Shown: piece by piece, positions 10,994-22,615 of the stretch
Layout of the letters: every line of letters starts with the position of its first letter
How positions within the stretch are numbered: the stretch's first letter is position 1
From: Sphingomonas sp. PL-96
Lineage (GTDB): Bacteria; Pseudomonadota; Alphaproteobacteria; Sphingomonadales; Sphingomonadaceae
Assembly (NCBI RefSeq): GCF_020707215.1
Contig: NZ_JAJFET010000001.1
Coordinates: 310,001 to 374,000 of the forward strand
Direction: 5' to 3'
Length of the DNA: 64,000 bases
Made by a program: the position numbers and the translations under genes
The notes under the pieces: generated by a model
Databases searched by the model: none
Told to the model about the DNA's origin: nothing
Seen by the model: the letters and a program-made list of their open reading frames with translations, nothing else

Positions 10994-11197
10994 ATGGATT
11001 TGCTTTGCAGGGTGATCGGCCACAAGCATGCCAGGCGCGTGTGGCACGACGGGGTCGATTTTCGCGCGCGCTGCGCCCGCTGCGGCGGCGACATGCTGCG
11101 CGACGGCGTGCACGGCGGTTGGCGCCTCTTTGATCCCGCGGGCGATGCCGACCCGATCCGCATGGAAAAGCCGGCGAATCGCAGCCACGCCGGTTGA
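10994..11197 (+). CDS. Small zinc-ribbon-like protein, 67 aa
   Basis: A GGGAGACGG ribosome-binding site precedes ATG 10994. The product begins MDLLCRVIGHKHARRV and contains CARCGGDMLRD. The pattern C...GHKH...CxxC is typical of tiny zinc-binding proteins of the DUF1660-like kind, where Cys and His would bind one metal. Cytosolic, function unknown. It stands alone between a terminator and the convergent M28 peptidase gene, whose stop is 12 nt away. Confidence 0.6.
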   Translation: MDLLCRVIGHKHARRVWHDGVDFRARCARCGGDMLRDGVHGGWRLFDPAGDADPIRMEKPANRSHAG

Positions 11198-11209
11198 GGC
11201 GCCGCCGGC

Positions 11210-12502
11210 TCAGCTGCGTGGGGCGCGACCGGCGAAGCTGACCAGGCTCTCGCTCCCGTCCTTTGCCAGCGCCGACACGCCGACGAAGTGATCGTCGACC
11301 ACCACGCCCTTCAGCACATGGCGCGTGGCCGCGACGTCGACGTGGTCCGTCCAGTCCTGCGCATCGTTGCGCCGCCAGTGGACGCGATAGCCGGCCGCAC
11401 CGGGCACCGCCTGCCAGGTGACGGTGGTGTCGGTCTGCAGCGCGCCGGCGATCGCCACCCCGTCCGGCGCGGCAGGTGCTGCCGCCAGCCGCGCGGCGGT
11501 TGCGATGTTGAGCGCGGTGACCTTTGCTAGATAAGGAAAGTCCATCCGGTCGATCGTGTCGCCATAGACGCGGCCCGCTTCGGTCCGCAGGTCCTGGTGC
11601 TGCGCATCGTAATTCTCCGCCGCCTCGCTGAAGCGGACCGCCGGATAGCCAAGCTTCAGGAACGCCTCATGGTCGCCGCCGCGACCGAAACGGTCGGCAC
11701 GCCGGTCGAGGAACGCGTCGAGCCCGCCCGGCACGGTCCCGGCCACGTGATCGACCGCCTTGGCCAGCGCGCGGCTGGGGCCATCGTCCTCGCCACCGGC
11801 GGCGCGGCGCGCCATTTGCGCTTCCAGCGGCTCGGACGAGCGGATGCCTTCGGAAAACACCCGCACCCGATCCGCGACTCGCCGGCCGTCGAGACCCGTC
11901 GTGTTGCCGACGATGTCGTTGTTGAGCACCGCGCTTACCGTCCAGCCGCGTTCCTTCGCGGTTTCCGCAAGCAGCTGCGCCCCCCACAGACCCTGCTCCT
12001 CGCCCGACAGCGCCGCATAGACGATGGTCGCGTCGAACTTCTCCTTCGAAAGGATGCGCGCCGCCTCCAGCACCAGCGCCACGCCCGAGGCATCGTCATT
12101 GGCGCCCGGCGCATCGCTCGTGGTGTTCATCACGTCGGTCACACGGCTGTCGATGTGCCCCATGACGATCACGACTCGCTTGAGGTCGCGGCCTTGCTGG
12201 AAGCCAAGCACGTCCACCACCTGCGCGCCGTCGGGCGCCCGCGGCCCGGTGAAGCCGCGCGCGATGTTGGCGACCGTGATGCAGCCGCCGCATGCCTGGC
12301 CGATGCGGTCCATCTCGTTCCCGAACCAGCGCCGCGCGGCACCGATGCCGCGGGTCGGATGGTCGGGCGAGGACAGCGTGTGGCGCGTGCCGAATGACAC
12401 CAGCTTTGTGACGTCGGCCTTCAGCCGTTCGGGGCTTGGCGTCTCACGCGCGGTGGCGGGGGTGGCGAGCGCCAGGAGCGGCAGGAGAAAAAGGGTTCGC
12501 AT
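11210..12502 (-). CDS. Secreted M28-family zinc aminopeptidase with C-terminal fibronectin-like domain
   Basis: The 430-residue protein has a signal peptide (MRTLFLLPLLALATPATA). The M28 catalytic core shows MGHIDSR (first metal His/Asp), GANDDASGVALVLEAARIL (bridging Asp) and ALSGEEQGLWGA (catalytic Glu-Glu). Further metal ligands are likely in the GGDHEAFLKLGYPAVRF segment. The last ~85 residues look like a fibronectin type III module (VTWQAVPGAAGYRVHWRRND). It probably trims peptides in the periplasm or outside the cell. Substrate preference cannot be inferred. Confidence 0.88.
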   Translation of the reverse strand: MRTLFLLPLLALATPATARETPSPERLKADVTKLVSFGTRHTLSSPDHPTRGIGAARRWFGNEMDRIGQACGGCITVANIARGFTGPRAPDGAQVVDVLGFQQGRDLKRVVIVMGHIDSRVTDVMNTTSDAPGANDDASGVALVLEAARILSKEKFDATIVYAALSGEEQGLWGAQLLAETAKERGWTVSAVLNNDIVGNTTGLDGRRVADRVRVFSEGIRSSEPLEAQMARRAAGGEDDGPSRALAKAVDHVAGTVPGGLDAFLDRRADRFGRGGDHEAFLKLGYPAVRFSEAAENYDAQHQDLRTEAGRVYGDTIDRMDFPYLAKVTALNIATAARLAAAPAAPDGVAIAGALQTDTTVTWQAVPGAAGYRVHWRRNDAQDWTDHVDVAATRHVLKGVVVDDHFVGVSALAKDGSESLVSFAGRAPRS

Positions 12503-12549
12503 AAATACAGGGTGTGGCCGCGATTTCGCGCCGGCTCAAGCGCTTCACG

Positions 12550-13005
12550 TCAGCTCAGCCGGTCGATCGCCTCGCGGTCCAGGCTGCCGGGCACGATCAT
12601 CACCGGCACCGGCAGCGTGCCGGCATCGGTTCCCGCAAAGTGGCTGACGAGCGGGCCGGGCGCGCCGCTTGCGGCGGCGCCCAGCACCAGCGCGGCGATG
12701 TCCGGATTGCCGGCGATCATCTCGCGCACCACGGCGGGTCCGTCTCCCTCGCGCACGGTCAGCGCCGGCTTCAGCCCCGACTCTTCGATCAGCGTGCCTG
12801 CTGCGGCGGCGACCAGCCCTCGCGCGCGCTGATGGGTCTCCTGCTCCATCGTCGCCATCACGCCGCCCCACTGGACGAACTCCTGCGGCTCGATCAGCGC
12901 GAGGATTTCTACCGACCCGCCGGTCTTCACCGCCCGCCTTGCGGCGAACCGCAGCGCGATCTGCGATTCCGGGCTTTCGTCGATCACCACCAGATAAGTA
13001 CGCAT
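12550..13005 (-). CDS. Universal stress protein (UspA family)
   Basis: The 151-residue product is a single Usp domain: [25 protein letters not shown] at the N-terminus, then a long helix and [20 protein letters not shown] leading to VPVMIVPG. The Gly-rich loop only partly matches the GxxGx9G(S/T) ATP-binding consensus, so nucleotide binding is uncertain. It is cytosolic and typically induced under stress. It is divergent from pdhC with 125 bp between the starts. Confidence 0.85.
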   Translation of the reverse strand: MRTYLVVIDESPESQIALRFAARRAVKTGGSVEILALIEPQEFVQWGGVMATMEQETHQRARGLVAAAAGTLIEESGLKPALTVREGDGPAVVREMIAGNPDIAALVLGAAASGAPGPLVSHFAGTDAGTLPVPVMIVPGSLDREAIDRLS

Positions 13006-13130
13006 CGAAAACGCTCCCCTTTGGTTACAAGCGTGGCGGCACGACGACGTTCGCGCAAGCCCACGGGGTTGACCGGTGCGGCTGCGACGGCAAAGGAAGG
13101 GCCGAGCCTCGAGAGGATCCAGCTGTACCC

Positions 13131-14447
13131 ATGTCGATCGAAATCAAGATGCCCGCGCTTTCCCCCACCATGGAGGAGGGAACCCTCGCCAAGTGGCTGG
13201 TGAAAGAGGGCGACACCGTTCGCTCCGGCGACCTGATGGCAGAGATCGAGACCGACAAGGCCACGATGGAATTCGAGGCGGTCGACGAAGGTACGATCGC
13301 CAAGATCCTGGTCGCCGAAGGCTCCGACAATGTGAAGGTCGGAACGGTTATCGCGATCCTCGCTGCCGAAGGCGAGGACGTGAGCGCGGCGGAAGCGCCG
13401 GCTGCAGCCGCGCCGACCCCGGCTGCGTCTCCTGCCCCGACGGCAACCGCGGCGCCTGCCGAGCAGCCCAAGGCAGAGGCAAAGCCCGCCGCCGCGCCGG
13501 CACCGGCCGCCCCCGCCGCGGGTGGCAACCGCGTGAAGGCCAGCCCGCTCGCCCGCCGACTCGCTGCCGAGCAGGGCATCGATCTCGCCACCCTCGCGGG
13601 CTCGGGTCCCAACGGCCGCATCGTGAAGGCGGATCTGGAAGGCGCCAAGCCCGGCCAGGGCAAGGCTGCGGCGCCCGCGGCCGACACCACCGCCAGCGTC
13701 CCGGCCGGCGGCACTGCGCCCAGCCAGGAGACCAAGGCGGTCTGGTACGACGAGTCGATCCCGCATGAGGTCACCAAGCTCTCCAACATCCGCAAGACGA
13801 TCGCCCGCCGCCTGACCGAGGCGAAGCAGACGATTCCGCACATCTATCTCACGGTGGACGTCCGCCTGGACGCGCTGCTCAAGCTGCGCGGCGAGCTCAA
13901 CAAGAGCCTGGACGCGCGCGGCGTGAAGCTGTCGGTCAACGACCTGCTGATCAAGGCGCTGGGCATTGCGCTCGAGCAGAGCCCGAAGTGCAACGTGACG
14001 TTCCTGGGCGACCAGCTCGTCAGCTACAGCCGCGCCGACGTGTCGGTGGCGGTCTCCACGCCGACCGGCCTGATCACCCCGATCATCCGCGACGCGGCGG
14101 CCAAGGGCGTTGCCCGCATCTCGACCGAGATGAAGGAGCTCGCCGGCCGCGCCAAGGAGAACAAGCTGAAGCCCGAGGAATATCAGGGCGGCACCGCCAG
14201 CCTGTCCAACATGGGCATGTTCGGCATCAAGCAGTTCGAAGCGGTCATCAACCCGCCGCAGGGCATGATCCTGGCGGTCGGCGCGGGCGAGAAGCGCCCG
14301 TACATCGTCGACGACGCGCTGGGAGTCGCGACCGTCATGACGGCGACCGGCAGCTTCGACCACCGCGCCATCGACGGTGCGGACGGCGCGCAGATGCTCA
14401 AGCTGTTCAAGGCACTGGTCGAGCAGCCGATGGGCCTGCTTGCGTGA
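13131..14447 (+). CDS. pdhC: Pyruvate dehydrogenase E2, dihydrolipoamide acetyltransferase
   Basis: E2 carries acetyl groups on lipoamide and passes them to CoA. The 438-residue protein has one lipoyl domain (lipoyl-Lys43 in [13 protein letters not shown]), an Ala/Pro linker (about 85-130), a peripheral-subunit-binding domain ([18 protein letters not shown], about 135-171), a second linker and the catalytic domain ending in [13 protein letters not shown] (His411, Asp415). One lipoyl domain and [11 protein letters not shown] are typical of alphaproteobacterial PDH rather than the 2-oxoglutarate complex. E1 genes are not in the window; E3 is three genes downstream. Confidence 0.93.
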   Translation: MSIEIKMPALSPTMEEGTLAKWLVKEGDTVRSGDLMAEIETDKATMEFEAVDEGTIAKILVAEGSDNVKVGTVIAILAAEGEDVSAAEAPAAAAPTPAASPAPTATAAPAEQPKAEAKPAAAPAPAAPAAGGNRVKASPLARRLAAEQGIDLATLAGSGPNGRIVKADLEGAKPGQGKAAAPAADTTASVPAGGTAPSQETKAVWYDESIPHEVTKLSNIRKTIARRLTEAKQTIPHIYLTVDVRLDALLKLRGELNKSLDARGVKLSVNDLLIKALGIALEQSPKCNVTFLGDQLVSYSRADVSVAVSTPTGLITPIIRDAAAKGVARISTEMKELAGRAKENKLKPEEYQGGTASLSNMGMFGIKQFEAVINPPQGMILAVGAGEKRPYIVDDALGVATVMTATGSFDHRAIDGADGAQMLKLFKALVEQPMGLLA

Positions 14448-14478
14448 CGGCTGGGCACACCCGGCTGGACGGAGCGGC

Positions 14479-14703
14479 ATGATGAAGATGCGGGTTGCGA
14501 TCGAGGTGGTCCAGATCCTGCTCAGCGTCGCCATTGTCGTCGGGCTGGGAATGCTCTCCGCATGGTCCTACCGCCCGGCGACCGACGACATCTGGCTGGT
14601 GACGTCGGTTGCGGTGCTGGTCGTCGTCGTGCTCGGCGTGCGCCAGCTGCAGCGCGCCATTGCCGAGCATCGTACCGTTTCCGGAAGCCTGGCACATGAC
14701 TGA
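14479..14703 (+). CDS. Small membrane protein with two transmembrane helices
   Basis: ATG 14479 follows a GGAG site and encodes 74 residues. Two hydrophobic stretches (VVQILLSVAIVVGLGMLSAW and LVTSVAVLVVVVLGVRQL) are separated by a short polar loop (SYRPATDD), so both ends should face the same side. No motif was recognised. The last 8 nt overlap the thioesterase start, pointing to translational coupling inside the pdhC-lpdA cluster. Function unknown. Confidence 0.6.
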   Translation: MMKMRVAIEVVQILLSVAIVVGLGMLSAWSYRPATDDIWLVTSVAVLVVVVLGVRQLQRAIAEHRTVSGSLAHD

Positions 14704-15085
14704 CACCCCTCCGTCCAGCGAACCTGCGCTGCGCGTCACCACCATGCCCGCCGACGCCAACCCGTATGGCGACATCTTCGGCGGCTGGCTGATGAGCCAG
14801 ATGGACATGGCCGCCGGGCTGGTCGCCGCCCGCCATTCGCGCGGCCGTGCCGTCACCATCGCGGTGGAGGCGATGAAGTTTCACGCACCCGTCGCGGTCG
14901 GGGACGAGGTGTCGGTGTACGCGGAACTGGTGAAGACCGGCCGCACCTCCATGACGATCGACGTCGAGGCCTGGCGCCGCGCCCGCCATGTCGAGGAGCG
15001 ACGCCGGGTCACCCAGGCGCGCTTCGTCTTCGTCGCCATCGACGAGCACCGGCATCCGCGCCCGATCAACGCCGTAGAACAGTAA
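14696..15085 (+). CDS. Acyl-CoA thioesterase, hotdog fold (YciA-like)
   Basis: The 129-residue product has the hallmarks of the YciA/Acot hotdog family: ADANPYGDIFGGWLMSQMDMAAG (with the catalytic Asp) and VEAMKFHAPVAVGDEVSVYAE, then the RVTQARFVFVAID strand. It hydrolyses acyl-CoA thioesters in the cytosol. Its place between E2 and E3 of pyruvate dehydrogenase suggests control of CoA or acyl-CoA pools, which is inference. Start ATG 14696 overlaps the preceding gene by 8 nt; lpdA begins 25 nt after its stop. Confidence 0.88.
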   Translation: MTDTPPSSEPALRVTTMPADANPYGDIFGGWLMSQMDMAAGLVAARHSRGRAVTIAVEAMKFHAPVAVGDEVSVYAELVKTGRTSMTIDVEAWRRARHVEERRRVTQARFVFVAIDEHRHPRPINAVEQ

Positions 15086-15110
15086 AAACGCAGAACGGAA
15101 GCACCAAGCC

Positions 15111-16511
15111 ATGGCTGAAACCTACGACCTCATCGTTCTCGGCTCCGGGCCGGGGGGCTATGTCGCGGCGATCCGTGCGGCGCAGCTGGGCCTCAAGACC
15201 GCGATCGTAGAGCGCGAGAACCTGGGCGGCATCTGCCTCAACTGGGGCTGCATCCCGACCAAGGCGCTGCTGCGCTCGGCCGAGATCTTCCACTATATGC
15301 AGCATGCCAAGGATTATGGCCTGGTCGCCGACAAGATCAGCGCGGACCTGGATGCGGTGGTGAAGCGCTCGCGCGGGGTTGCCAAGCAGCTCAACCAGGG
15401 CGTCACCCACCTGATGAAGAAGAACAAGGTGGCGGTGCACATGGGCACCGGCAAGCTGACCGGGAAGGGCAAGCTCAGCGTGACCGGCGCCGACGGCAAG
15501 ACCACCGAGCTTGCGGCCAAGAACATCATCGTCGCGACCGGCGCGCGCGCCCGCGACCTGCCGAATCTGCCGGCCGACGGCCAGCGCGTGTGGACCTATC
15601 GCCACGCGATGACGCCGAGCGAGATGCCGGGCAAGCTGCTGGTCATCGGATCGGGCGCGATCGGGATCGAGTTCGCCAGCTTCTACAACGACATGGGGTC
15701 CGAAGTGACCGTGGTCGAGATGATGGACCGCATCGTGCCGGTCGAGGATGCCGACATCTCGGTGTTCCTGGAGAAGTCGCTCACCAAGCAAGGCATGAAG
15801 ATCCTGACCAGCGCCAAGATCGACAAAATCGCGGTCGATGCGAACGGCGTGAAGGCGACCATCACGGGCAAGGACGGCAAGGCGTTCGACGGCGAGTACA
15901 GCCATGTCATCGTCGCGATCGGCATCGTGCCGAACACCGCCGATATCGGCCTGAAGGAACTGGGCGTCGCGATGAACGACCGCGGCTTCCTGGAGACGGA
16001 CGCCACCTGCAAGACCAATGTCGAGGGGCTGTGGGCGATCGGGGACATCACCGCGCCGCCCTGGCTCGCGCACAAGGCCAGCCACGAGGGCGTGATCGCG
16101 GTCGAGGCGATTGCGGGCAAGCACCCGCATGCCATGGACGTGCGCAACATCCCGGGCTGCACCTATTGCCATCCGCAGATCGCCAGCGTGGGCCTGACCG
16201 AGGCCAAGGCCAAGGAAGCGGGCTATGAGGTGAAGGCTGGGACCTTCCCGTTTATCGGCAACGGCAAGGCGATCGCGCTCGGCGAAGCGGAAGGCTTCAT
16301 CAAGACGGTGTTCGACGCCAAGACCGGCGAGCTGCTGGGCGCGCACATGATCGGCGCCGAGGTAACCGAGATGATCCAGGGCTACACCGTCGGCAAGACG
16401 CTGGAGACGACGGAAGCGGAGCTGATGGAAACGGTGTTCCCGCATCCGACCATGTCGGAAGCGATGCACGAAAGCGTGCTCGCGGCCTACGGTCGCGCGC
16501 TGCACATCTGA
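15111..16511 (+). CDS. lpdA: Dihydrolipoyl dehydrogenase (E3)
   Basis: This FAD enzyme reoxidises dihydrolipoamide and reduces NAD+ for 2-oxo-acid dehydrogenase complexes. The 466-residue protein has the FAD-binding GSGPGGYVAAIRAAQLG, the redox disulfide Cys42/Cys47 in GGICLNWGCIPTK, the NAD-binding GSGAIGIEFASFYNDMG and the C-terminal FPHPTMSEAMHES carrying the catalytic His. Its position after pdhC ties it to pyruvate dehydrogenase. A terminator follows 7 nt after the stop. Confidence 0.95.
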   Translation: MAETYDLIVLGSGPGGYVAAIRAAQLGLKTAIVERENLGGICLNWGCIPTKALLRSAEIFHYMQHAKDYGLVADKISADLDAVVKRSRGVAKQLNQGVTHLMKKNKVAVHMGTGKLTGKGKLSVTGADGKTTELAAKNIIVATGARARDLPNLPADGQRVWTYRHAMTPSEMPGKLLVIGSGAIGIEFASFYNDMGSEVTVVEMMDRIVPVEDADISVFLEKSLTKQGMKILTSAKIDKIAVDANGVKATITGKDGKAFDGEYSHVIVAIGIVPNTADIGLKELGVAMNDRGFLETDATCKTNVEGLWAIGDITAPPWLAHKASHEGVIAVEAIAGKHPHAMDVRNIPGCTYCHPQIASVGLTEAKAKEAGYEVKAGTFPFIGNGKAIALGEAEGFIKTVFDAKTGELLGAHMIGAEVTEMIQGYTVGKTLETTEAELMETVFPHPTMSEAMHESVLAAYGRALHI

Positions 16512-16518
16512 TCGGGCA

Positions 16519-16561
16519 GGCGGGCGCTCTTCGCGGCGCCCGCCGCCTCTTTCCCGCTTTT
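16519..16561 (+). terminator. Terminator of the pdhC-lpdA cluster
   Basis: A perfect 9-bp stem GGCGGGCGC/GCGCCCGCC (16519-16544) with an 8-nt loop is followed by CCTCTTTCCCGCTTTT. It lies directly after the lpdA stop. Confidence 0.75.
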
Positions 16562-16622
16562 CTACCGGCGGCCGGAACGGCACTCGCGAGGACACGTTGT
16601 TGCCCGCGAAGGAGACGCCGCC

Positions 16623-16910
16623 ATGACCAAAGCCGTTCCGATGCTGATGCTCCCGCTCGTCGCCCTGCTCGGGGCGTGTGGAGGCGGCGGCGATGAGGTC
16701 CGCGTGACCAACGACTCGAACGTCGTGCTCAACGACAGCTATGACAACATGGCCTTCTCGAACGATGGCGAGGATCCGGCCAATGCTGCGGGCAGTGCCG
16801 GCGGCAGCATGGATGGGGCGATGTTGGCCAACGACTCGGAGGCCAACACGACGGCGCCAGCGTCCAACGACAGCTTGCCGATCGCCAACGACGCCGCCCC
16901 GACACGCTGA
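16623..16910 (+). CDS. Small Asn/Asp-rich lipoprotein, 95 aa
   Basis: A signal peptide ends in the lipobox LLGAC, so the mature protein is predicted to be lipid-anchored at Cys19. The rest is low-complexity with recurring NDS and AND motifs (VTNDSNVVLNDS, LANDSEANTT, IANDAAPTR) and no domain. AAGGAGA lies 5-11 nt before ATG 16623. It is followed 85 nt later by a second lipoprotein whose linker has a similar composition. Function unknown. Confidence 0.65.
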   Translation: MTKAVPMLMLPLVALLGACGGGGDEVRVTNDSNVVLNDSYDNMAFSNDGEDPANAAGSAGGSMDGAMLANDSEANTTAPASNDSLPIANDAAPTR

Positions 16911-16995
16911 TCGGGTCCGCTCGCACGCAGCATGCACCTGCCCATCTGAAAACAGGGCGGGCGGCTCGCGTCGCAACCGTTGAAGGAGAGAACGC

Positions 16996-17616
16996 ATGAA
17001 GAAGCTCTTGCTGACTGCTGCCATGGCCCCGGTGCTGATGGGCCTCGCCGCGTGCGGTGACCGCTCGGCTACCGACAACACCAACACGGTCGTTGCCGAT
17101 GAGGGCATGGCGAACGACACGCTTCTCACGGATGAGACGGTGACCGGAAACGAGGCGGTGGCGAATGACGCCACCGCAGGCGAGGTCGGGTCGGCCGCGA
17201 ACCTGACGGCGCAGGCGTTTGCCAACACCATGGCGGCCAGCGACATGTTCGAGATCGAATCGGCCAAGGTGGCACAGGACAAGGCGACGAACCCGGCGCT
17301 CAAGAAGTTCGCCGCGCAGATGATCAAGGATCACACTGCGTCCACCGCCAAGCTCAAGACTGCGGCCGCCAGCGCCAACGTCACGCCGGCACCGGCGCTC
17401 ACGGGTGAGCAGACCGCCAACCTGGCGGCGCTGCGCGCGGCCAGCGGCACTGAGTTCGACACGCTCTACAAGCAGCAGCAGGTCGCCGCCCACCAGCAGG
17501 CGCTCGCCAATCTGCAGGGCTATGCGTCGAGCGGAGATGCCCCGGCGATCAAGACCTTTGCCTCGAACACCGCCAAGGTGGTCGAGACGCATCTGAAGGA
17601 AGTCCAGGGGATGTGA
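16996..17616 (+). CDS. DUF4142 lipoprotein
   Basis: The 206-residue protein has a signal peptide ending in LMGLAACGD (lipobox), then an Asn/Asp/Thr-rich linker (about 18-70, with MANDTLL and AVANDAT). A helical DUF4142 domain follows, starting FANTMAASDMFEIESAKVA and including KKFAAQMIKDHTAS and YKQQQVAAHQQALANLQ. DUF4142 is a ferritin-like four-helix fold of unknown role, often stress-linked in alphaproteobacteria. AAGGAGAG precedes the start. A perfect terminator hairpin follows the stop. Confidence 0.82.
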   Translation: MKKLLLTAAMAPVLMGLAACGDRSATDNTNTVVADEGMANDTLLTDETVTGNEAVANDATAGEVGSAANLTAQAFANTMAASDMFEIESAKVAQDKATNPALKKFAAQMIKDHTASTAKLKTAAASANVTPAPALTGEQTANLAALRAASGTEFDTLYKQQQVAAHQQALANLQGYASSGDAPAIKTFASNTAKVVETHLKEVQGM

Positions 17617-17622
17617 TCCCGG

Positions 17623-17660
17623 AGCGGGCGCGGGGACATCCTCGCGCCCGCTTGTCTTTC
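17623..17660 (+). terminator. Terminator after the DUF4142 gene
   Basis: A perfect 10-bp stem AGCGGGCGCG (17623-17632) / CGCGCCCGCT (17643-17652) is followed by TGTCTTTCC. It separates the lipoprotein pair from the ribosomal block. The remaining 17660-17933 interval holds the str promoter and leader and no gene. Confidence 0.78.
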
Positions 17661-17744
17661 CGCCGCGCGACGGCCGCGGCGAGGGCGCTCGTCCCGTCCA
17701 AGGGAGCCGTAGCGCGCGACGGCCGGACGACCCGGCCGCGCCAT

Positions 17745-17773
17745 TGACCGTCCACCACCGAAAGCGTATAGCC
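17745..17773 (+). promoter_or_regulatory. Probable str operon promoter
   Basis: TTGACC at 17745-17750 and TATAGC at 17768-17773 are 17 bp apart, a near-consensus sigma70-type promoter by eye. Transcription would start near 17780, leaving a leader of about 150 nt before rpsL at 17934. It sits just after the upstream terminator, the expected place for the promoter of rpsL-rpsG-fusA-tuf. Confidence 0.65.
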
Positions 17774-17933
17774 GCGGCCGTTCAATGGGATGGTTCCGGT
17801 TTTCCGGTTCGACCTGCTGGGCAGAGCTGAACGTTGTTGGAGACCTAAGGCCCCGGGGCATTGCGCCGCGTGGCCTTTGTGCATTTCCTGTCACGACTCC
17901 GGCAAAGTAACCGTTTGAAAGGTGAAGGGCTTC

Positions 17934-18305
17934 ATGCCGACGATCAACCAGCTGGTCCGCAAGGGCCGCGAACTGCAGAAGACCAAGTCCAAGGTCCCTG
18001 CGATGGAGCAGAACCCGCAGAAGCGCGGCGTCTGCACCCGTGTGTACACGACGACCCCGAAGAAGCCGAACTCGGCTCTGCGCAAGGTGGCCAAGGTTCG
18101 CCTGACCAACCAGCGCGAAGTCATTTCGTACATCCCGGGCGAGGGCCACAACCTGCAGGAGCACTCGGTTGTGCTCATCCGCGGCGGCCGTGTGCGCGAT
18201 CTTCCGGGTGTGCGCTACCACGTGCTGCGCGGCGTGCTCGATACGCAGGGCGTCAAGGACCGCCGTCAGTCCCGCTCGAAGTACGGCGCCAAGCGTCCGA
18301 AGTGA
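17934..18305 (+). CDS. rpsL: 30S ribosomal protein S12
   Basis: S12 lies at the 30S decoding centre and helps tRNA selection. The 123-residue product begins [12 protein letters not shown] and has the conserved [13 protein letters not shown] loop, with the lysine where streptomycin-resistance changes arise (wild type Lys here), and [14 protein letters not shown], the site of Asp methylthiolation in many bacteria. Start ATG 17934 has AAGGG 5 nt upstream. First gene of the str operon; rpsG follows after 111 nt. Confidence 0.97.
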   Translation: MPTINQLVRKGRELQKTKSKVPAMEQNPQKRGVCTRVYTTTPKKPNSALRKVAKVRLTNQREVISYIPGEGHNLQEHSVVLIRGGRVRDLPGVRYHVLRGVLDTQGVKDRRQSRSKYGAKRPK

Positions 18306-18398
18306 TTTCGTCCGCTTCGGCGGATGAAGTCCCCCCGGCCTTAGGGCTGGGGTTCAGGAACCAAAAGTAAGCCCCGGACGGGTTCCGGAACCGGCTGA

Positions 18399-18887
<489 letters not shown>

Positions 18888-18983
18888 CAGCGGACCCGGC
18901 GGTCTTCCGCTGGCAACATAACCGACCTATATGATGGGGAGCCGGGCCAACCGGCTCCCCGCATCGCTTGAGGAAGATCGATC

Positions 18984-21077
<2,094 letters not shown>

Positions 21078-21083
21078 GGCGTT

Positions 21084-21110
21084 CGGGACCGGGCCTTGGG
21101 CCCGGTCCCG
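21084..21110 (+). other. Perfect 12-bp hairpin between fusA and tuf
   Basis: CGGGACCGGGCC and GGCCCGGTCCCG pair exactly around a 3-nt loop, 7 nt after the fusA stop. There is no U tract, so a full terminator is unlikely. It may protect the fusA 3' end, mark a processing site, or partly terminate so that tuf is driven mainly by its own promoter in the 21111-21219 gap. Confidence 0.6.
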
Positions 21111-21219
21111 GCTGGATGACGGCGTCGCCCGCAGGGGCTGGCGCAACCGGAAATCACCCGCTAAAGGGCCGCGTTCGCGTGGCCCCGGCGGCACCGAATT
21201 CGAATCAGAAGGTAGGAAC

Positions 21220-22416
21220 ATGGCAAAGGCAAAATTCGAGCGGAACAAGCCGCATCTGAACATCGGCACCATCGGTCACGTCGACCATGGCAAGACCTCG
21301 CTGACCGCCGCGATCACGAAGATCCTGGCTGAGAACGTCGCGGGCAACGCGGCGGTTGACTTCGCCAACATCGACAAGGCGCCGGAAGAGCGCGAGCGCG
21401 GCATCACCATCTCGACCGCGCACGTCGAGTATGAGACCGATTCGCGCCACTACGCGCACGTCGACTGCCCGGGCCACGCCGACTATGTGAAGAACATGAT
21501 CACCGGTGCCGCGCAGATGGACGGCGCGATCCTGGTGGTTGCCGCGACCGACGGTCCGATGCCGCAGACCAAGGAGCACATCCTGCTCGCTCGCCAGGTT
21601 GGCGTGCCGACCATGGTGGTCTTCCTCAACAAGGTCGACCTGGTCGACGACGAGGAAATCCTTGAGCTGGTCGAAATGGAAATCCGTGAAGAGCTCTCCA
21701 AGCGTGAGTTCGACGGCGACAACATTCCGATCATCCGTGGCTCGGCGACCGCAGCCCTCTCGGGTTCGGACGACAAGCTCGGCAAGGACGCGATCCTGGC
21801 CCTCATGGCAGCAGTCGACGAGTCGATCCCGCAGCCGGAGCGTCCGCTCGACAAGCCGTTCATGATGCCGATCGAAGACGTGTTCTCGATCTCGGGTCGC
21901 GGCACCGTGGTCACCGGCCGCGTCGAGACCGGCGTTGTGAAGGTTGGCGAGGAAGTCGAGATCGTCGGCATCCAGGAGTCGGTCCGCAAGACCGTCGTCA
22001 CCGGCGTTGAAATGTTCCGCAAGCTGCTCGACCAGGGCCAGGCGGGCGACAACATCGGCGCGCTGATCCGCGGCGTCGGCCGTGAAGAAGTTGAGCGTGG
22101 TCAGGTTCTGGCCAAGCCGGGTTCGATCAAGCCGCACACCGACTTCCAGTCGTCGGTCTACGTGCTGTCGAAGGACGAGGGTGGCCGTCACACGCCGTTC
22201 TTCGCCAACTACCGCCCGCAGTTCTACTTCCGTACCACGGACGTGACCGGCACGATCGAGCTGCCGGAAGGCACCGAGATGGTCATGCCGGGCGACGAAG
22301 TCGCGCTGGGCGTCAAGCTCATCGCGCCGATCGCTATGGACGTTGGTCAGCGCTTCACCATCCGTGAGGGCGGTCGTACCGTCGGCGCGGGCGTGGTCAG
22401 CGAAATCAACAAGTAA
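21220..22416 (+). CDS. tuf: Elongation factor Tu
   Basis: EF-Tu brings aminoacyl-tRNA to the ribosomal A site as a GTP complex. The 398-residue protein has G1 [50 protein letters not shown] and [10 protein letters not shown], then beta domains II ([13 protein letters not shown]) and III ([18 protein letters not shown]). AGGTAGGA lies just upstream of ATG 21220. A very strong terminator follows. Only one tuf copy is in this window; sphingomonads may carry another elsewhere. Confidence 0.97.
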   Translation: MAKAKFERNKPHLNIGTIGHVDHGKTSLTAAITKILAENVAGNAAVDFANIDKAPEERERGITISTAHVEYETDSRHYAHVDCPGHADYVKNMITGAAQMDGAILVVAATDGPMPQTKEHILLARQVGVPTMVVFLNKVDLVDDEEILELVEMEIREELSKREFDGDNIPIIRGSATAALSGSDDKLGKDAILALMAAVDESIPQPERPLDKPFMMPIEDVFSISGRGTVVTGRVETGVVKVGEEVEIVGIQESVRKTVVTGVEMFRKLLDQGQAGDNIGALIRGVGREEVERGQVLAKPGSIKPHTDFQSSVYVLSKDEGGRHTPFFANYRPQFYFRTTDVTGTIELPEGTEMVMPGDEVALGVKLIAPIAMDVGQRFTIREGGRTVGAGVVSEINK

Positions 22417-22442
22417 GCCGCTTCACAAAGCGACTTAAACAG

Positions 22443-22487
22443 CCGCCCGGCACCCCCAAAAAGGGGTGCCGGGCGGTTGCCTTTTTA
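22443..22487 (+). terminator. Strong terminator after tuf
   Basis: A perfect 14-bp stem CCGCCCGGCACCCC / GGGGTGCCGGGCGG with a 6-nt A-rich loop (22443-22476) is followed by TTGCCTTTTTA. It closes the str operon and isolates the S10 operon, so rpsJ must have its own promoter in 22488-22656; no clear -35/-10 pair was found there. Confidence 0.92.
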
Positions 22488-22615
22488 TAGAGGCCTCTGT
22501 AAGGGCGGCCTTCCAGTTTTTTTGAGTTTCGGCTCTTTCTCCGCCATTCCGGTTTCGACCGGGATCTCAACCCGCCGGCGCTGCGCCTGCGGCACGAGCC
22601 CTCAGCCTCGGCTGG

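Noticed and set aside
13069-13097. TTGACC before pdhC as a promoter
   Set aside because: Good -35 but no acceptable -10 at the right distance.
15066-17327. Open frame of 753 codons antisense to lpdA and the lipoproteins
   Set aside because: Crosses three plus-strand genes and a terminator; composition-driven.
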